In this document: positions 1-13,000 of the stretch, in pieces
Position numbering within the stretch: position 1 is the first letter of the stretch
Layout of the letters: each line of letters begins with the position of its first letter
DNA from: Ostrinia nubilalis
Lineage: Eukaryota; Arthropoda; Insecta; Lepidoptera; Crambidae
Assembly: GCF_963855985.1 (NCBI RefSeq)
Contig: NC_087096.1
Coordinates: 4,402,001 to 4,466,000, forward strand
Reading direction: 5' to 3'
Length of the DNA: 64,000 nt
Position numbers and translations under genes: made by a program
Notes under the pieces: generated by a model
What the model saw: the letters and a program-made list of their open reading frames with translations, nothing else
Database searches by the model: none
What the model was told of the DNA's origin: nothing

Positions 1-1436
1 AGCGAGAGGGCTGCGGCTGGATAGCTGCCTCTCTGTCGGCGCGGATGAGCCGCGCGTAATTGTTTGACGATCTTATTAGTATCAGTTAAATGTGGTGCTA
101 TCTTTTTCTCCCGCGAATTTAATTACTTTTTAATTAGAGAACGGTTAATGAGAGTTTTCCAGGACTGGCTCGTTTTAACGTTGTCATTTTTGCGGTTTTT
201 GTAGAGCTTCGGTTATTGATGAGATGGTTTCAGTAATGAGTTTGTGGGGATTTATTCGTATTGCTGTAGTTGGGGGTTTTGTATACGTTATCTGAAGGAT
301 CAAATGGAAGAAACTGATACGATGTATCGCGTTGATAAGGTTAATGATTAATAATATTGCGATAAGATGTAATTTTGTAGATTGAGCAATAAAGTTTTCA
401 AGGCTGAAAAATTTGTGGTAAAAGACTCACAAACAATAGTAATGCGAGGCTATCTCAATTCGTCTAATAAATAAAAGAAAATACGTCAGAAAATTTGAGT
501 TTTAATACTCAAAGACTACAAGTAAATTGCCATTTGATAAATGTAGAGTTCCTCTTGGAGGAAACATTTTGTACAAACAAGTATCCTGCCTATTTGAAGG
601 TTATTTTGTGTTTGTTTATTTGTTAAATTTTACTTATAGGTACACACGGTACATTGAGATTTAAACGTATTTTTCTTAGATGCGGGATTTTCGCCGATAA
701 AACCATTAAAAATACATAAATCAGGATGATGCAATGCAATTGTTATTGCTAATGGAGATATTTAGCCACTATTTTCGCAAGAAATAAACTAATCGAACTA
801 CTAACAAATAATACTTAAGAAAAGCTACAACATAAATACCTAACTCTAGAAAAATCTAAACAAAGCTCTGAAAGCTCACAGATCGCTTAAATGCTGAAGC
901 CAGTACAAATACATTCACTGAGCTCACATTTTTCCAACATACCTACTCGTCCTTAGATTCAGTTTAGAAAATACATCCCTGTCCTCTTCTCGCACATGAA
1001 AGCTCGCATCTACCCGTCTCGCTCGGTCCATTAAGGCAGTGCACGCGCGCGCCGTTTCTCCTCATTACGCTCGCGCGTTATGTACTGTCGACAGCACATC
1101 CAACTATACTTTTTTGTTGCAATATAGTACCTATTACAAGTACATAAGATGCCTCTGTGTAAAGCTTGATGTGCTGGTCTGTACTTACTGTCTGCGAATG
1201 GCGCGCCTTATTTGTTTTATTGCGGACTTTTTCGGATTTATTCGCTTACCAATTTCGCTGTAAAAATTTTTCGTGATCGGAAATACTGAAAATAGACTGG
1301 GAGTCGGCACAAATATGCTTTTTCATGGTTCAGTACATTAAATTTTGGTATAATAATAATCATTCTTGTAATTGTGAAAATAATATTGAAGGTTCAATTT
1401 AAATAGCAGAAAACATGCAAATAACTTTTACCTACA
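1..1436. other. No gene seen
   Basis: AT-rich sequence with one short open frame (1039-1263) that has no recognisable domain or signal and looks like chance. The first 60 bases and 1020-1080 are locally GC-rich. I see no promoter, RNA gene or repeat that I can support. Confidence 0.5.
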
Positions 1437-1444
1437 TAAGCTTT

Positions 1445-1613
1445 CATCATCATCATCATCTCAGCCATAGGACGTCCACTGCTGAACATAGGTCTCCCCC
1501 AATGCTTTCCATGTTGCCCGGTTGGTAGCGGCCTGCGTCCAGCGCCTTCCTGCTATGCTACCTTTATGATGTCGTCGGTCCACCTTGTGGGTGGACGTCC
1601 CACGCTACATACC
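1445..1613 (-). repeat. 3'-end fragment of an RTE-type non-LTR retrotransposon
   Basis: On the minus strand this reads as the end of an RTE-like reverse transcriptase ORF: a GPTT / GxY / SAVD-type stretch before the stop, followed by a GATGATGATG-type tail (the CATCATCAT run at 1447-1461 on the plus strand). The 8-bp word TAAGCTTT flanks it on both sides (1437-1444 and 1614-1621), which suggests a target-site duplication. It is one of several such short 3' ends here (compare 31692-31908, 43914-44055 and 48369-48463). The 5' truncation is what target-primed reverse transcription usually leaves. Confidence 0.6.
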
Positions 1614-1621
1614 TAAGCTTT

Positions 1622-2257
1622 GCTTTTTTGAAAGGGCCGTTGATGCCTCTCACCGCCGAAATCAGTAAATATGAGTAGTTCTAAATCTTCTTTCATACTA
1701 GATTATATGTAACCTAAATGGACAGTTTTGTCTTGAAAAATACAGTCAGTCGCTTCTACTTTTTCAGCTCATGGCTCATCATGAAAACGTTTAAAAACCG
1801 GTTCAAACCGATAACTTTCGCGAAAAATCATTTCCCCTTAACAATAAGTACATTTTATCGGACAATAAGGGTCTGCCGCCCCCTCCCCCGGGGGGTTGGT
1901 GATTGATGACGTAGGCGTTGCAGCGGCGACATTTTTTATTTCAGGTCCTACCCTGAACAAACTCGTCATACCTACCTACTGTAAATATATGTATTGAAGC
2001 TGTTTGACTAGCTGTCCCAGTGGAAGTAAAGATTTAAACTTCCACATTCATTTTAAATAGAATAGAGAAACACGGGTTTCAACGCGACATTTTTGAGTTT
2101 CATATGTAGGTACTCACGGCTTGTAGTTTGGTTACATACAAGCAGACTGGTGGCTTGCGGCCTCGTTTATATTCTGATACAAGCAATTGATTGTAAGTAT
2201 TTAATTCTAAGCCACAAATTATCATAATGCACAAGTTATTTTATAAGCAGTAGCTAT
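1622..2257. other. No gene seen
   Basis: The open frame at 1718-1906 is short and has no recognisable domain. Nothing else here can be supported. Confidence 0.4.
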
Positions 2258-2478
2258 CAAATTCAAATTCAAATTCAAAACGTTTATTTGCTAAAAACAC
2301 AGTAATACAGGGTGACAATATTAAAATAGGATCATGTGTTTAGTCTGATCACAGACGTGCAAAAATTATAGAATTCAATTATATAAATGTCAAATGATTA
2401 AAAAAAAAATGTCAATGTAAAATTAAATTAATAGTACCTATCAATGTCGCCAATTAAAATATTCCTTACAAAAATTAT
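2258..2478 (-). repeat. 3' end of a CR1-like non-LTR retrotransposon
   Basis: At 2258-2280 the plus strand has the repeat AATTCA three times, immediately followed by TTTATT. On the minus strand this is AATAAA followed by (TTTGAA)n, the same ending as the reverse-transcriptase-bearing element at 33055-34500. No coding part is left. The right limit is approximate, because it is set by the start of the next repeat. Confidence 0.5.
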
Positions 2479-2640
2479 CAAATCAAATCAAAAGTTTATT
2501 CATTAACACTATAAAATATAGAGTACGAGTATAAGGACGCTACCTAGCTCTATGGTCTATGGAACGAAGCCTTCAGCAGGCATAGCTATGCCTACTGAAG
2601 GCGAATGACGAAAGAGATTGAGCTTTCAGTTTCAGGGGAA
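2479..2640 (-). repeat. 3' end of a second non-LTR retrotransposon
   Basis: AATCAAATCAAAA at 2479-2493 is followed by TTTATT. On the minus strand this is AATAAA plus a (TTTGATT)-type tail, a variant of the ending next to it. It directly abuts the other element, so one probably inserted into or beside the other. No ORF remains and the right limit is approximate. Confidence 0.4.
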
Positions 2641-2729
2641 GCTTAATATTAGAAAAACTATAGAATATAACGCTTAGAAACCAAGTAAGTGCAAGAATAG
2701 TGAGGCACTTCAAACTTCTTGTAGACTTA

Positions 2730-2847
2730 GGCTGAGTTGCACCACCTAACTTTGACCGTAACTATAACGATAACCGGTGGATTTTGTATGGAGTTAAACA
2801 GATTTTTGACGTTTGTTACAGTCACAGTAAGATGGTGCAACCCAGCC
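2730..2847. mobile_element. Harbinger-type MITE (118 bp, TTA duplication)
   Basis: Terminal inverted repeats begin GGCTGAGTTGCACCA and end TGGTGCAACCCAGCC. A 3-bp TTA sits on both sides (2727-2729 and 2848-2850). Three-base TWA duplications are typical of the PIF/Harbinger superfamily. A second copy with related ends and internal sequence lies at 53143-53262. It has no coding capacity, so it would have needed a transposase supplied elsewhere. Confidence 0.8.
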
Positions 2848-3384
2848 TTAGTTTTTCCCTTGGTTTTTCCTATAACATCGTGACAGATGGCAAGATCAAA
2901 CAATATTGTGAAAAAATATGTAAGATGACATTGGATTTAGCATAATTATATTTGCTTAATTTCAAACTAAAATAAAGCGTTAATTGTAAAATATTCTTGA
3001 TGCTATCTTGCGGGCGCCAGTGTTATCTTGCAATTTTAATTATTTTTGTTAAGTTTATGACAACTTAGTAACCTTTGATGCTTTTTATAGCCATTTGTCA
3101 CCAACTTTATCAGATTTAAGTATTTGCGACACAACTACGAGTATATACGAGTATTTTATTAATTTATAACATAACTATCGCCCGTTTTAGTGGTTAGAGA
3201 GATAACTGTCTTGAATCAGCGCTTCTAGGCAAAGCTTATTGTCCAAAAAGCAAAATGATGGAAAAGTCTATGAAAGAAATTAATTTATCATTGTCCGATC
3301 AGCATTGGCCCGATCGAGCCATATCAGACGCCTTAGTTTGACATTGTTTTGACTTTAAACGATGTAAGTAAGAAGAAAGAATTG

Positions 3385-3579
3385 CTCTATCTACCTTACT
3401 GTCTGTCGCCATAACAACTATGTTAACAGCATTGTTGTGTTCCGGCAGTTAGAGGTAAGATAGCCAGTTCCTCCGTGGTTGAGGATTCCAGGTGAAGCTC
3501 GCTTCCACCTTCGGCCTGATCGTCACTTACCATCAGGTGAGATACAGGCCAAGAGCTTCCTCGTTGTGGATAAAAAAAA
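3385..3579 (+). repeat. 5'-truncated copy of the tRNA-derived SINE
   Basis: It matches the body and 3' end of the full-length SINE at 34909-35234: CTGTCGCCATAACAAC, then GTTCCGGCAGTTAGAGG, then a polypyrimidine and CATCAGGTGAGATACAGGCC stretch, ending in GATAAAAAAAA. The tRNA-like head with the A and B boxes is missing, so this copy has lost its internal promoter. Confidence 0.8.
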
Positions 3580-4001
3580 CTGATTATAGAGCGAGCCACG
3601 TTACGATTGCAAATGTAGACTATCTCTAATTCAATTCCTAGTATAACCCAAAAACAAATCTCAGCGCTAATGGAATGCGATTCTATTTCCTTAACCTGTC
3701 ACTGCTAATATTTTATAAATATTGATAACACAAGATGGATGAGGGGCACGCGCGACTCCAATTGATTTAAAATTAAATAGCAAACGGGTGATTGATGGAC
3801 GCGACCCGTCACGCCCAAGTTTCCTGGGAACGGGTTAGCTAAACGTTTTTTGTTGCCGAATCATTATCTCCGGTGTTTTGCGAGGGTTATGACGCAATCT
3901 GCGAAAATGAGCTCGAATTGACTAAGCAAATGGAATCCTTTGTGTGGTCATTTTGTCATATCTTAATTCATCGCTGTTGTGTATTGGTTTAATTGAAAAA
4001 G

Positions 4002-4036
4002 TATAAAATTCGCAACTTAGAACTTTGAAATCAAGT
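4002..4036 (+). promoter_or_regulatory. Candidate core promoter (TATA box and initiator)
   Basis: TATAAAA lies at 4002-4008 and an arthropod-type initiator, ATCAAGT, at 4030-4036. If the A at 4033 is +1, the TATA box starts at -31, which is the usual spacing. A 25-base 5' leader would then lead to the ATG at 4058. Both motifs are short, so the spacing and the open frame downstream are the real support. Confidence 0.45.
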
Positions 4037-4057
4037 GTAAACTACCTAAGTCACTAG

Positions 4058-4399
4058 ATGAAACAAAGCTTGGACTTATTAAACTTTACTCAAACCAAAG
4101 AGAGCTTTCATTTCGGTAACTCAATAATATCAAATATGATAAGTAATGTTTCGTTAAATGAAATGCTCATCATAATAGCACTAACATTAATTTATTGTTT
4201 GTTTTTTTTTAATAAGATATATCACTTCATGCATAGGTATACGAATCTTAGTACCAATTACTATAGACTTGGTAATTATTTTACTAAAGAAGGTTATGGT
4301 AGAAGATTATACTATTATGGGAATAAAGTGAAGCCTCCTAGCTACAAAATATCTACAGTTCAACAATACCTCCAAGAATATTCAGGCCACGTATCTTGA
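4058..4399 (+). CDS. Candidate single-exon gene for a one-pass membrane protein (113 aa)
   Basis: I do not recognise this protein. It is the longest open frame in the first 27 kb. An in-frame TAG lies directly before the ATG, so the start is fixed unless there is an upstream exon. Residues about 34-52 (EMLIIIALTLIYCLFFF) form one clear hydrophobic membrane segment. The C-terminal half is basic and Tyr-rich (YYRLGNYF, GRRLYYYGNK). There is no cleavable signal peptide at the N-terminus. A TATA box and initiator lie just upstream, and AATAAA occurs at 4550-4555, about 150 bases after the stop. This looks like a compact intronless gene, but a chance ORF in AT-rich DNA cannot be ruled out. Confidence 0.4.
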   Translation: MKQSLDLLNFTQTKESFHFGNSIISNMISNVSLNEMLIIIALTLIYCLFFFNKIYHFMHRYTNLSTNYYRLGNYFTKEGYGRRLYYYGNKVKPPSYKISTVQQYLQEYSGHVS

Positions 4400-4549
4400 A
4401 GACAGATGGCATTGATTTTGGGAGCCAGATTGAACTATGTTTCGACAATGTGAAGCATTATTGGTTTTGAATCATACCTACCTATGTAGATTAAGTATAG
4501 GATTGTTATGAATTTATTGTTATATCCTAATAACAAACGAAAACAAAAG

Positions 4550-4555
4550 AATAAA
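4550..4555 (+). terminator. Candidate polyadenylation signal
   Basis: AATAAA about 150 bases after the stop of the 113-residue candidate gene. The hexamer is common by chance in such AT-rich DNA, so it is weak support. Confidence 0.3.
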
Positions 4556-4559
4556 AGTA

Positions 4560-5150
4560 AAAACATAGTAATGACTGTAAAAAGGTAAAATCAAGGCAGT
4601 TTACAAACCTGAAATAAGATCAAAATTCGATTAAATCATAGTTATGGAACTTGTGAAACATCTGAATATTGAAATTCAAGCAATCACAAGCTTGCGATTG
4701 TATAGAGTTTAACTTTTCGTTCTGTAATCCGTAGGTACCTAAAAGATACAAATATTCTCATTACAAAATAAAAAGGACAAACCAGTAAAATTGTTTAAAA
4801 CAACAACCTCGAAACAAGTATTTACCGCCTAAAACTCCTAATTACCGCACCTCCATCATCCTCACGTACGCTTCAATTACCCAAAACAGCTAATTACCAA
4901 ACATTTGAAACAACGCCCGTCTCTCCCTAATCAAGGCTCCGTCCAAAAACAGGCTGGCAAAAATAACTCGTAGGGGGAGGGGGGAACCACAGCTCGGGGG
5001 AAGCTATTAAGCCAAGCCAAAACTAATTTAAATTAAATCCTAGTGAATTACCCGAGGAGGAAATTGTCGAGCGCACCCTCGGCACTCTGAGAGGCGTACT
5101 GGCGGGTGGAAAAGGTTTTCAGGGATTGTATTTATTTTCTTTTTTGGTTT
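4560..5150. other. No gene seen
   Basis: No open frame of note. A purine/GC-richer patch lies at 4970-5000. Nothing further can be supported. Confidence 0.4.
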
Positions 5151-5194
5151 TTAACTGTACTTTGGTTTTTATATGCAACTGTGTGTATGTGCAT

Positions 5195-5363
5195 ATTTAC
5201 AAAAAAAGTATTTAAGTATGTTTATATTCGTTGTCTAGTACCCATAGTACAAGCTTTGCTTAGTTTGGGCACGGTTTGGGACTAGAGGCGCAGTGTAAAA
5301 TGTCCAAGGATAAAAAATAGTAGTTGACTGAAGTCAATAAATAATTTGAACTTGAATTTGAAG
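5195..5363 (+). repeat. 3' end of a non-LTR retrotransposon
   Basis: It contains TATTTAAGTATGTTTATATT at 5211-5230, nearly repeated at 25301-25320. It closes with an AATAAATAATTTGAACTTGAATTTGAAG tail split over 5336-5363, a TTTGAA-type ending like that of the CR1-like element at 33 kb but in plus orientation. No coding part is visible. The left limit is where the similarity to 25285 begins. Confidence 0.45.
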
Positions 5364-6750
5364 TCGTGAACGGTCTGAAACATAGCAAGGAGTGAATCGG
5401 CTCTATCTCTTTCAAAAGTGGAGTGAATGAAAATAGAGACCACGTCTCAGAAAACGTAGCGTAGTAACATGAATGCCCAGAAATGAATTGAAATCGGATG
5501 AAATGATGCTGAAAAAAAAGCTGTGAGCTTATTTTAATGCCCTCTCTTTCAAAGCAAGATGCTGCAGGCTTTTTACAAAAAACGTAATGGGAAACTTATT
5601 TTTAGGTAGAAAAACAAAGTGGAAAGCTCCTTATGTATTCTAAATATTCCTTTGGCATAGGGTCTATCCAGTACAAACCTATACTCATATTTCATCTTCT
5701 AAATGAAAAAAATTACGCCCGTTAAACGTTCGATTTGGTATGTCTTTTACGTTAAATCACCCAATCAAACTCATCAAAAACAAATGAAGACTTTTTTTAA
5801 TAAACCGACTCTATATTTTATATTCCTTTAACCCTTTTGCAGTCGGCTGTGCGTCTATATTGGTTGCGGGCGACTCGGGCTCGCGGCGAGCCGTTACATG
5901 TACCATTTGAATATTATCTAACTCACCCCACCACCCCCCAGTTTAGACACGACTCCTTAATTAATGCAAATTTGAGTGCTAACAAGATTATGAATCCGGC
6001 TGCTTTTTAAGCGGTGCGAACTTAAGTGGCTGTATCTACATACTAAGGGCAACTTGAGGCAACTTGAGCAACTCCATGTTTATGTTAAGCTGAGGATGTG
6101 AGCCGATGTTTCATTTGTAGAGGAAAGTTTGTTTTGTGAAAGTGTGGGAGGGCTGGTAAATGCTAGCAATTTAGGTTACGTTACATTTAAATGGTAGGCT
6201 GCTAGATTATGTTGGTACTTTAGATGTTTACTTGTTTAAGGGATAATTACTTTAGCTGTTTGCATCTTCTAACTTTGATTTGCCCTAGAATACTTCGAGT
6301 AAGGGACAGATAGAAAGCATAAACTGTAGCTTAAGCTGTATAAACTAGCTTTAGAAACTTGGCCAATGTATAACCTAATTTAGTTTTAAGCTACATGCAC
6401 TCGTATTAACTAAGCCTGTTGTATGTTTCTTTAATAAAGATAAAATAAAAAAGATCAATTCCAAGGAAGTTTTATCTATTTTACTACATAATTAATATTT
6501 TAGGTATATCATAACTCAATACAAAGATAAATAACGTAGTTTTAAATAGTAGGTCTCGGAGTAAGTATCATTAATCTGTAGCATTATGAGCTCATGTTTT
6601 CACTTTTAACGAATCGGTAATTTAGTAGATAGAGGATGATCATACAGTTATTTCGCACACTTTTATCGCAACAGACATAACTTGTAAATGGTATTGGGAA
6701 ATTATTTCATAACTGATATTTTGTTGCCTATTCCTTGACTTTATTTTGAA
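5364..6750. other. No gene seen
   Basis: No open frame over 60 codons and no clear repeat. A short GC-rich patch lies at 5855-5900. Confidence 0.4.
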
Positions 6751-6828
6751 ACTTGACAAAATATAGAGCGACCACTGTCTTCTTTATATTTGATGCTACG
6801 ATAACTTAACTACGAAGTTAATATAGAC

Positions 6829-7027
6829 CAGTGTTTCATAACCTGTGGTACGCGAACCCCTGGGGGTCCACGAGCATATGTATGGGGGTCCGCAGCCTTA
6901 TCTATGGACCACATAACTAAAGGTCTCGTAAATCCCGAAATGTATTGCTGCTTTTTCAGTAAGGGGTCCTTACAATTGTGATTGATCTCCTAAGGGGTCC
7001 ACGGACAAAAAAGGTTAAGAAACGCTG
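6829..7027. mobile_element. hAT-type MITE (199 bp, 8-bp duplication)
   Basis: The ends are CAGTGTTTCATAACC and, inverted, CAGCGTTTCTTAACC. These are close to the CAGnGTTTCTyAACC ends of Charlie-type hAT elements. The 8-bp word ATATAGAC flanks it exactly (6821-6828 and 7028-7035), the duplication length expected for hAT. The inside has two inverted runs of the type CCCCTGGGGGTCC / GGGGTCC and no ORF. Confidence 0.9.
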
Positions 7028-7035
7028 ATATAGAC

Positions 7036-10000
7036 CAATGTAGTAGAACACGTCAAAATGTAGAGCGACCACTTTGTCTACTTTACGTTTGCTACAACTT
7101 CACTACGATACACTTACACCGTAAACCATACGAATTATCGGCCAAATATTATCGCGATGTACGGCACAGGCTTAACCCCTCGCGCGCGGCGTCATTTGTC
7201 GCCGTCCGCAAGTGGGCAGATGCGCTAGTTAAGTTTATGGGTCGGCGGGGACCCGGGCTCCGGAGACGATGATGGCGCGCTATTATTCAGGGCTGGCAAC
7301 GAATGTACCAAGGCTTAAAATTTTGTACAGTATTCTATAAAAATCACCGTAAAATCTTATCAACTGGGTGTAAAAAAGTGCTCCAGCCATCATAATTATC
7401 AGTCAACTTCTTCAGCCCAAACTAACTAGTGCTTGTGATATCTTTTTTTTTTAATTTTATTTAAGTTACCAGGACTCAGTTTGTTAGTAACAATTGCACT
7501 TAAAACCTAGATGTTAGTACGCTATAGCGCCGATACGTGTAGCTAAGTACAACAAATGTGATATTTAGCCTTTGTCATCTTCTGCGTTTTTAATGCATTT
7601 TTCTACTTGAATGACAAGAAAAAGCACTTAAGCTTTATTTTTCGTACTAAGAGTTTTCATCTTAACCTTGACATCAACAGATGCGTAACTTAGAAGTTGA
7701 AGCTTGTATATTTTCTATTATAGCTTCACAGAAATTACGTAATGCCTTTCTAATAATAGCTTCACAAAAATTACATAATATGTAGTCTTAAATAGGACAC
7801 AATCACAGTTTTTACTGAACTCTGACAGCCCTAACGTCACCATTCCTCCTTGTTAGCGGACCATCATTGCCGTTCGCTGCCGTGTAACGTTCAATTTCGT
7901 TGCCGTGATTAACTATTGGCTTACTTATTAGATGTCCTTCCTCGCCACATAACATTTAATAACAAATCGATTTTGGCCAAAAACTTATACAGTTTAAAGC
8001 GGTACATTCAGTATTATTGGAATCGAGGGTTGAACGAGAGTTGTGGTGAAGGTTGATTAGATTAAAGTCGCGAAACATTTTATTGATAGTCGAAATAGGA
8101 ATTTAATCAAAGGCCTTTCTAGGCGATTCGTTTGTAACAGCACCATCGCTCCTTATAAGGTGGCGATAGTGATCTTATTACCATAATAATCACTTTTTAT
8201 TTGATACCAGAATACACGTAACATTTTCATGTGAAAGTTACTTTAACAATAATCGCCGAATAAACTACAATAGCCGAATTATGAATGACAGGTGTCAGGT
8301 TAACAGCTTTTATTGCGCCCAAATACTGATAAGAACTTGCCAACCGCTAAAAGTGTCATAAACAACCCGAGCCGCATCCGTCAAAACGATACCACACATG
8401 TTTCAATTATTCTTATCTTCCATCAGCTATCTGTGTATTTCGGCAACATTTGTCTCTATAAAAATTGTAATCCGACGCGTTATCGTTCACGAGTTTATTA
8501 GACACAAAAGGGCCGTTGGATTTCAACAGCCAAAAGATTATCTGTCCTCATTCAGTGGCGATCGACACCGACTTTTGTGATTGTCCCATCTGCCCGCTCT
8601 AGCGTTATGCGCTAGGGTCGCGCGGACCCCACTGGCATGTCAAGGGTTAACTAAAATTGTTTGTTTTGTCTTTTAAATTGCATTGCGCACAACTTTTTGT
8701 TGAAACAATATGCGATAGTAAACCTCTTGTTACCAAAACAAAATAAATACAAAGTTGAATGCTGCAAATAAAACTATTTGAACAAAATCTGTTTCGGAAC
8801 AAGATTACATAATATTGAATATCGATACACAATAAATCTCAACATCACCGTATCGCTATAAGTTCTGATTCGGAATTCACGACACCGCCGACTCAAAGCC
8901 GTAAAAAAATATAAAATATCGCCGGGAAAGCGCGGGAAGGAAACGATGAAATATGGCCGCCCCCCGATTCGCGCCGACCGAAGTCATTAGCGATCGTAAA
9001 TTGTGCCGCAAAAACAAAACCCCGGAAAATCTGGCCAAGTTGCAACGAAAATAAGATAAAATATTTATCTACTGACCCATAAATGGCGTACGAATTACAT
9101 TACAAAGTTATTTAGACTAATTTATCTGAGTTATTCTGATATTCACGAAATCAGTGGCTATGTTACGTAAATTGTATTAAATCGTGAAAGAAAACCAATT
9201 AAAAGGAACCATCGGCTTTCGTTTCTACGCCTACCAACCTACCAGGTTGATATTGAGGTTCATCTACCCACTTCCTAACTAATCGTGATATTCTAGCCAG
9301 ATGTATGTGAGACAGTTAACTGGATCACTAAAATCTGAAAACTCACAATAAATATTTAGTTAAAAGAAAAAACTTGGCTCTAAAGCTTCCAAGCCCAAAC
9401 ATCTCAGCACACTTGTTCAATCTCTGGCTGTCGCTCAAATTGACTCAAATTGTTATTTACGCATTGCCTTCCAATCCCTTTATGAAATGTTAACAATGTT
9501 CTCAAAAGTATTTTTGTGTTTGGCTAAAGCCATCCAATCTGGGCTTCCGCGATTCCATTATAAGTTGGAAATAAATATGTATGGAATAACTGAAATATGA
9601 CGTCAGTGTCAGAGTAAAGTTTTATTTTGTTTTCAACAGTGAAAACCGATGTATTTACAAGAAATAAATTAAGGAACTCTCTACCTGATCTATCTATAAA
9701 TCTTCGGCTTAGTACATCATTCACACTCAAGTTAGAATTCTTAACGAAAAACTAAATTAAAGTCGCGAAATGGTCCTAATATTGAAATGTTACCAATGAC
9801 GAGATTGGACATTTATCACAGATTACTAATAAGTTAACTATGCTTGAATTTGTGCAGTTTCTAGAGATTTGTTTCAGAATGCAAGCCTAAAAAACTAAAA
9901 TTGTTATTCAACGAGCCATTTGTTTTCGCATTAATACTGTTGTTATTTACAGCAAAAATTGTTATATTAATATCGACCAAACTTGACTCTACGTATTCCT

Positions 10001-13000
10001 GAGTAAAGGTTTTTATATAGGCAACGAAGTTAACCATAAGGTTTTCTTTCACCTTTTTGGTGAAACCGAAAAATATCCCTGGGCTATTTGGAGCACGAAA
10101 ATGTTGACTAATAAAAATCAAATAACATAACTTCTAGATTTTCTTTTTCCCACTGAATACCTACGTAGGTAAATCTAATTACATTGAAAAGTTTAATGCT
10201 ATTTAGTTATCTCTAAACACTAAACTAAAGTAACTACAATAGTTTTAGGGGCATTTCTCGTATACCGTATATCAAATTTCTTATAGCGACAGCTTTTAAA
10301 ATTTATAAGTATAAAATTTTTATTTCAAAGAATTATACAAAAACTGTAACAAAATTGTAGAAAGTTGGAATGATGATTAAATGTATTATTTATAATTAAT
10401 GTATTCACTAATGTAATATGTTATTAATTCCTTCTCGTTAGTGGCGTACATATGTACCTACTTGTATGTAATAAACTGAAGTCATGTCAAGAAAATTTCA
10501 GACAGAGTCGCAGGGCGGAGTGCTTGTAAATCCCTCAGAGGGGGAGGTTCTAAGTAGCTTTTCATTTTCCCTCCGCGCCCGACCACCATCTCAGTTTTAT
10601 TTATTTTTCATCGCCCGGGGCCGCTATATCGGCCATTTTGTTTATTTTTATTACGATCTTCGCTCAAATGCACCTATTATTTTTTATAGAATACACAATG
10701 AAGATGCATACCTGTGACGGTGTTGGGGAGGGATGCGTTATGTTGTTTTGATAGTATTTTTGAAATAGCTGCTACTATTACATAGCTCTACAGTATAGAG
10801 TGCTGATATTTAACTAAATACCTACAAGTGACGTCTATAGCTGTACAAAGTTTATGTAGGCTATAAAAAGAGTCTCAAATATTGGTGTCAATTCTGATCT
10901 TGCCTTCTAAACGTCCATATCGTGTTATCTGCAGCCGTCCATAAATCCTTACATTTGAATATGTGAACAATATGTAGCCAGGACAGAAATGAAACTAACG
11001 TAAAACCTGAGCAGGCTGCGTCAGCCGAACACATAAAACAAAATTGAATCGCGATCCTGAGGCGCATACGTGGCATGTTTCTGTTTACTCCCGAACGGAC
11101 ATTGGGGATGATGGTATGCGAGACGGTTATAGACTACAGCCAAAAATATAAATAACTGGATTAAAAGCATATGGAGAAGGCTATAGTGTCTATTAAATGA
11201 GGCTCGAAAATGGCTTGAAGCATAGGTTGAAGCTTTTGATTAATTGAACTTCAAGATTAAATACTCACAGAACAGAATCAATGACTGAGCTTAATTTTGA
11301 GCTTTTTAGGAGAACCAATGGTTTTTATGATTATGGCTAAAAACCTTAGGAGAACCAATGGTTTTTATGATTATGGCTACTATGGAAACGATTATACTAT
11401 GGAAACGATCTTTAAATGTTATTTTGAACTCAAACAAATCTCAGTCTTGAATCAGTTCATAAGATTAGATTCATATTTGAGAAAGGATTTAGAATATAAA
11501 GCTTTAGCCAAACCAACGCGTGCAGATTGGTTAAGCTTGGAACCAATGTTTAGCTAAGTTTGGCTTAAACGTAAGAGAGTGCGTACGACGCATCAATTAA
11601 TTATGAAAAAAATCCTATTTTGATTTTTTTTGTAGATGGTGATAATTTCTTCTTGACTACATTCTGCATAAGCCCTGTCCTGTTTCGTTTAGTCATCGCC
11701 GATCAAACTCGTGTGCTCCAGCAATCGTTTAGTTTTACGTTGCCTGCCATCTAGACTATGTTTTATTCTGCAAACTACGTGATCTCTTGACACCTCATCT
11801 GTATAAGTATTGAAAAAAAAAATACTTCTACAAGACGTAGGTGAGTATTTCTCAAAAAAAATGTACATCTTGAAAAAAAAAAGTGTGCTTTGAAACAGTT
11901 CAAAAGTTTTATATTTATAAATCATCACACAAAAAAAAACACACACACAATTTTGAAGGATGACTATTAATCTTTAAGATAACGAAGAATTATAGCTATA
12001 ATCCTACTTATTACCAAATATTTAGATATTTTAAAAACAGTCCTTTTTTACCTTTCATACAAAAACCTGTTTGCCACCCTAGCTTTTTCATGTGTTTTTG
12101 TTTCATAAAATGCGATACGTAACTAAATTATTGTAAATTTCTTTGTATTATCGTTGTACAGTAATCGCAGTTCGTAGACCTTTTAAGCAAAATGTGCTGA
12201 AAATCAAACAAACCAGCTATAAAATAACGCTTTAAACGATGACAAAACATATTGATTATTACAAATCATCAAAATGATATTGAATTGAAAAAGAAAAATT
12301 TTGCATAAAGATGCAAATTAACGCCCTACCTTCTGATTATTTACTGTCAATAAAAGCAAAAGAATTGAAAGGGACAGCACATTTTTTGGTATTCGCATAC
12401 AAAATCAGTTGAGCATAGCATTTTATTGGTCAAATAATTTAAAATATCAAATCAATCGATCAAACCTAATCAAATATATTTATTTTGCGAACATGGGTAT
12501 TACAAGTATTTTAGTATCTCCATCATGCGCTTTTTGGCATGCAAAATTATAAATCAAATATCTACCGCTTTTTCCTTTATTATCAAATACAATTGACATT
12601 GAGCTTTTTCCCTTATTATCAAAAACATTTAAACATTGACCGTAAACGTTTTAAAATAACTTTTACAAAAACATTCCAAGCTCTCCATAAACAACTCACA
12701 TTATTTAAATCGTTTGTACATTCCAAAATATTTGGCGCGAATGGCGAGTCCCATTCACAAATTGTTATTCGGCGCATAAATCCGGCGTCCTTTGTCTAAT
12801 TTACGGCGTGATAGCGTATCTGTGGATCAATCAGTAATTAAAAGCAAGCTACAAAGTTGCTGGCGCAGTGGCATAGTGCAGTGTAAACAGTAATGCAAGT
12901 CACTAATTTAGTTTGTAACTTGGAAGGTGGGAAAGCAAAAGCAGTGTAAAGCCAAAAGAAGAAAGTCACTAATGTAGAGTTAAATCTGATCGTCATTTGT

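Noticed and set aside
1447..1461. CAT trinucleotide run as a regulatory or CRISPR-like repeat
   Set aside because: It is the antisense tail of an RTE fragment. No CRISPR-type spaced repeats occur anywhere in the window.
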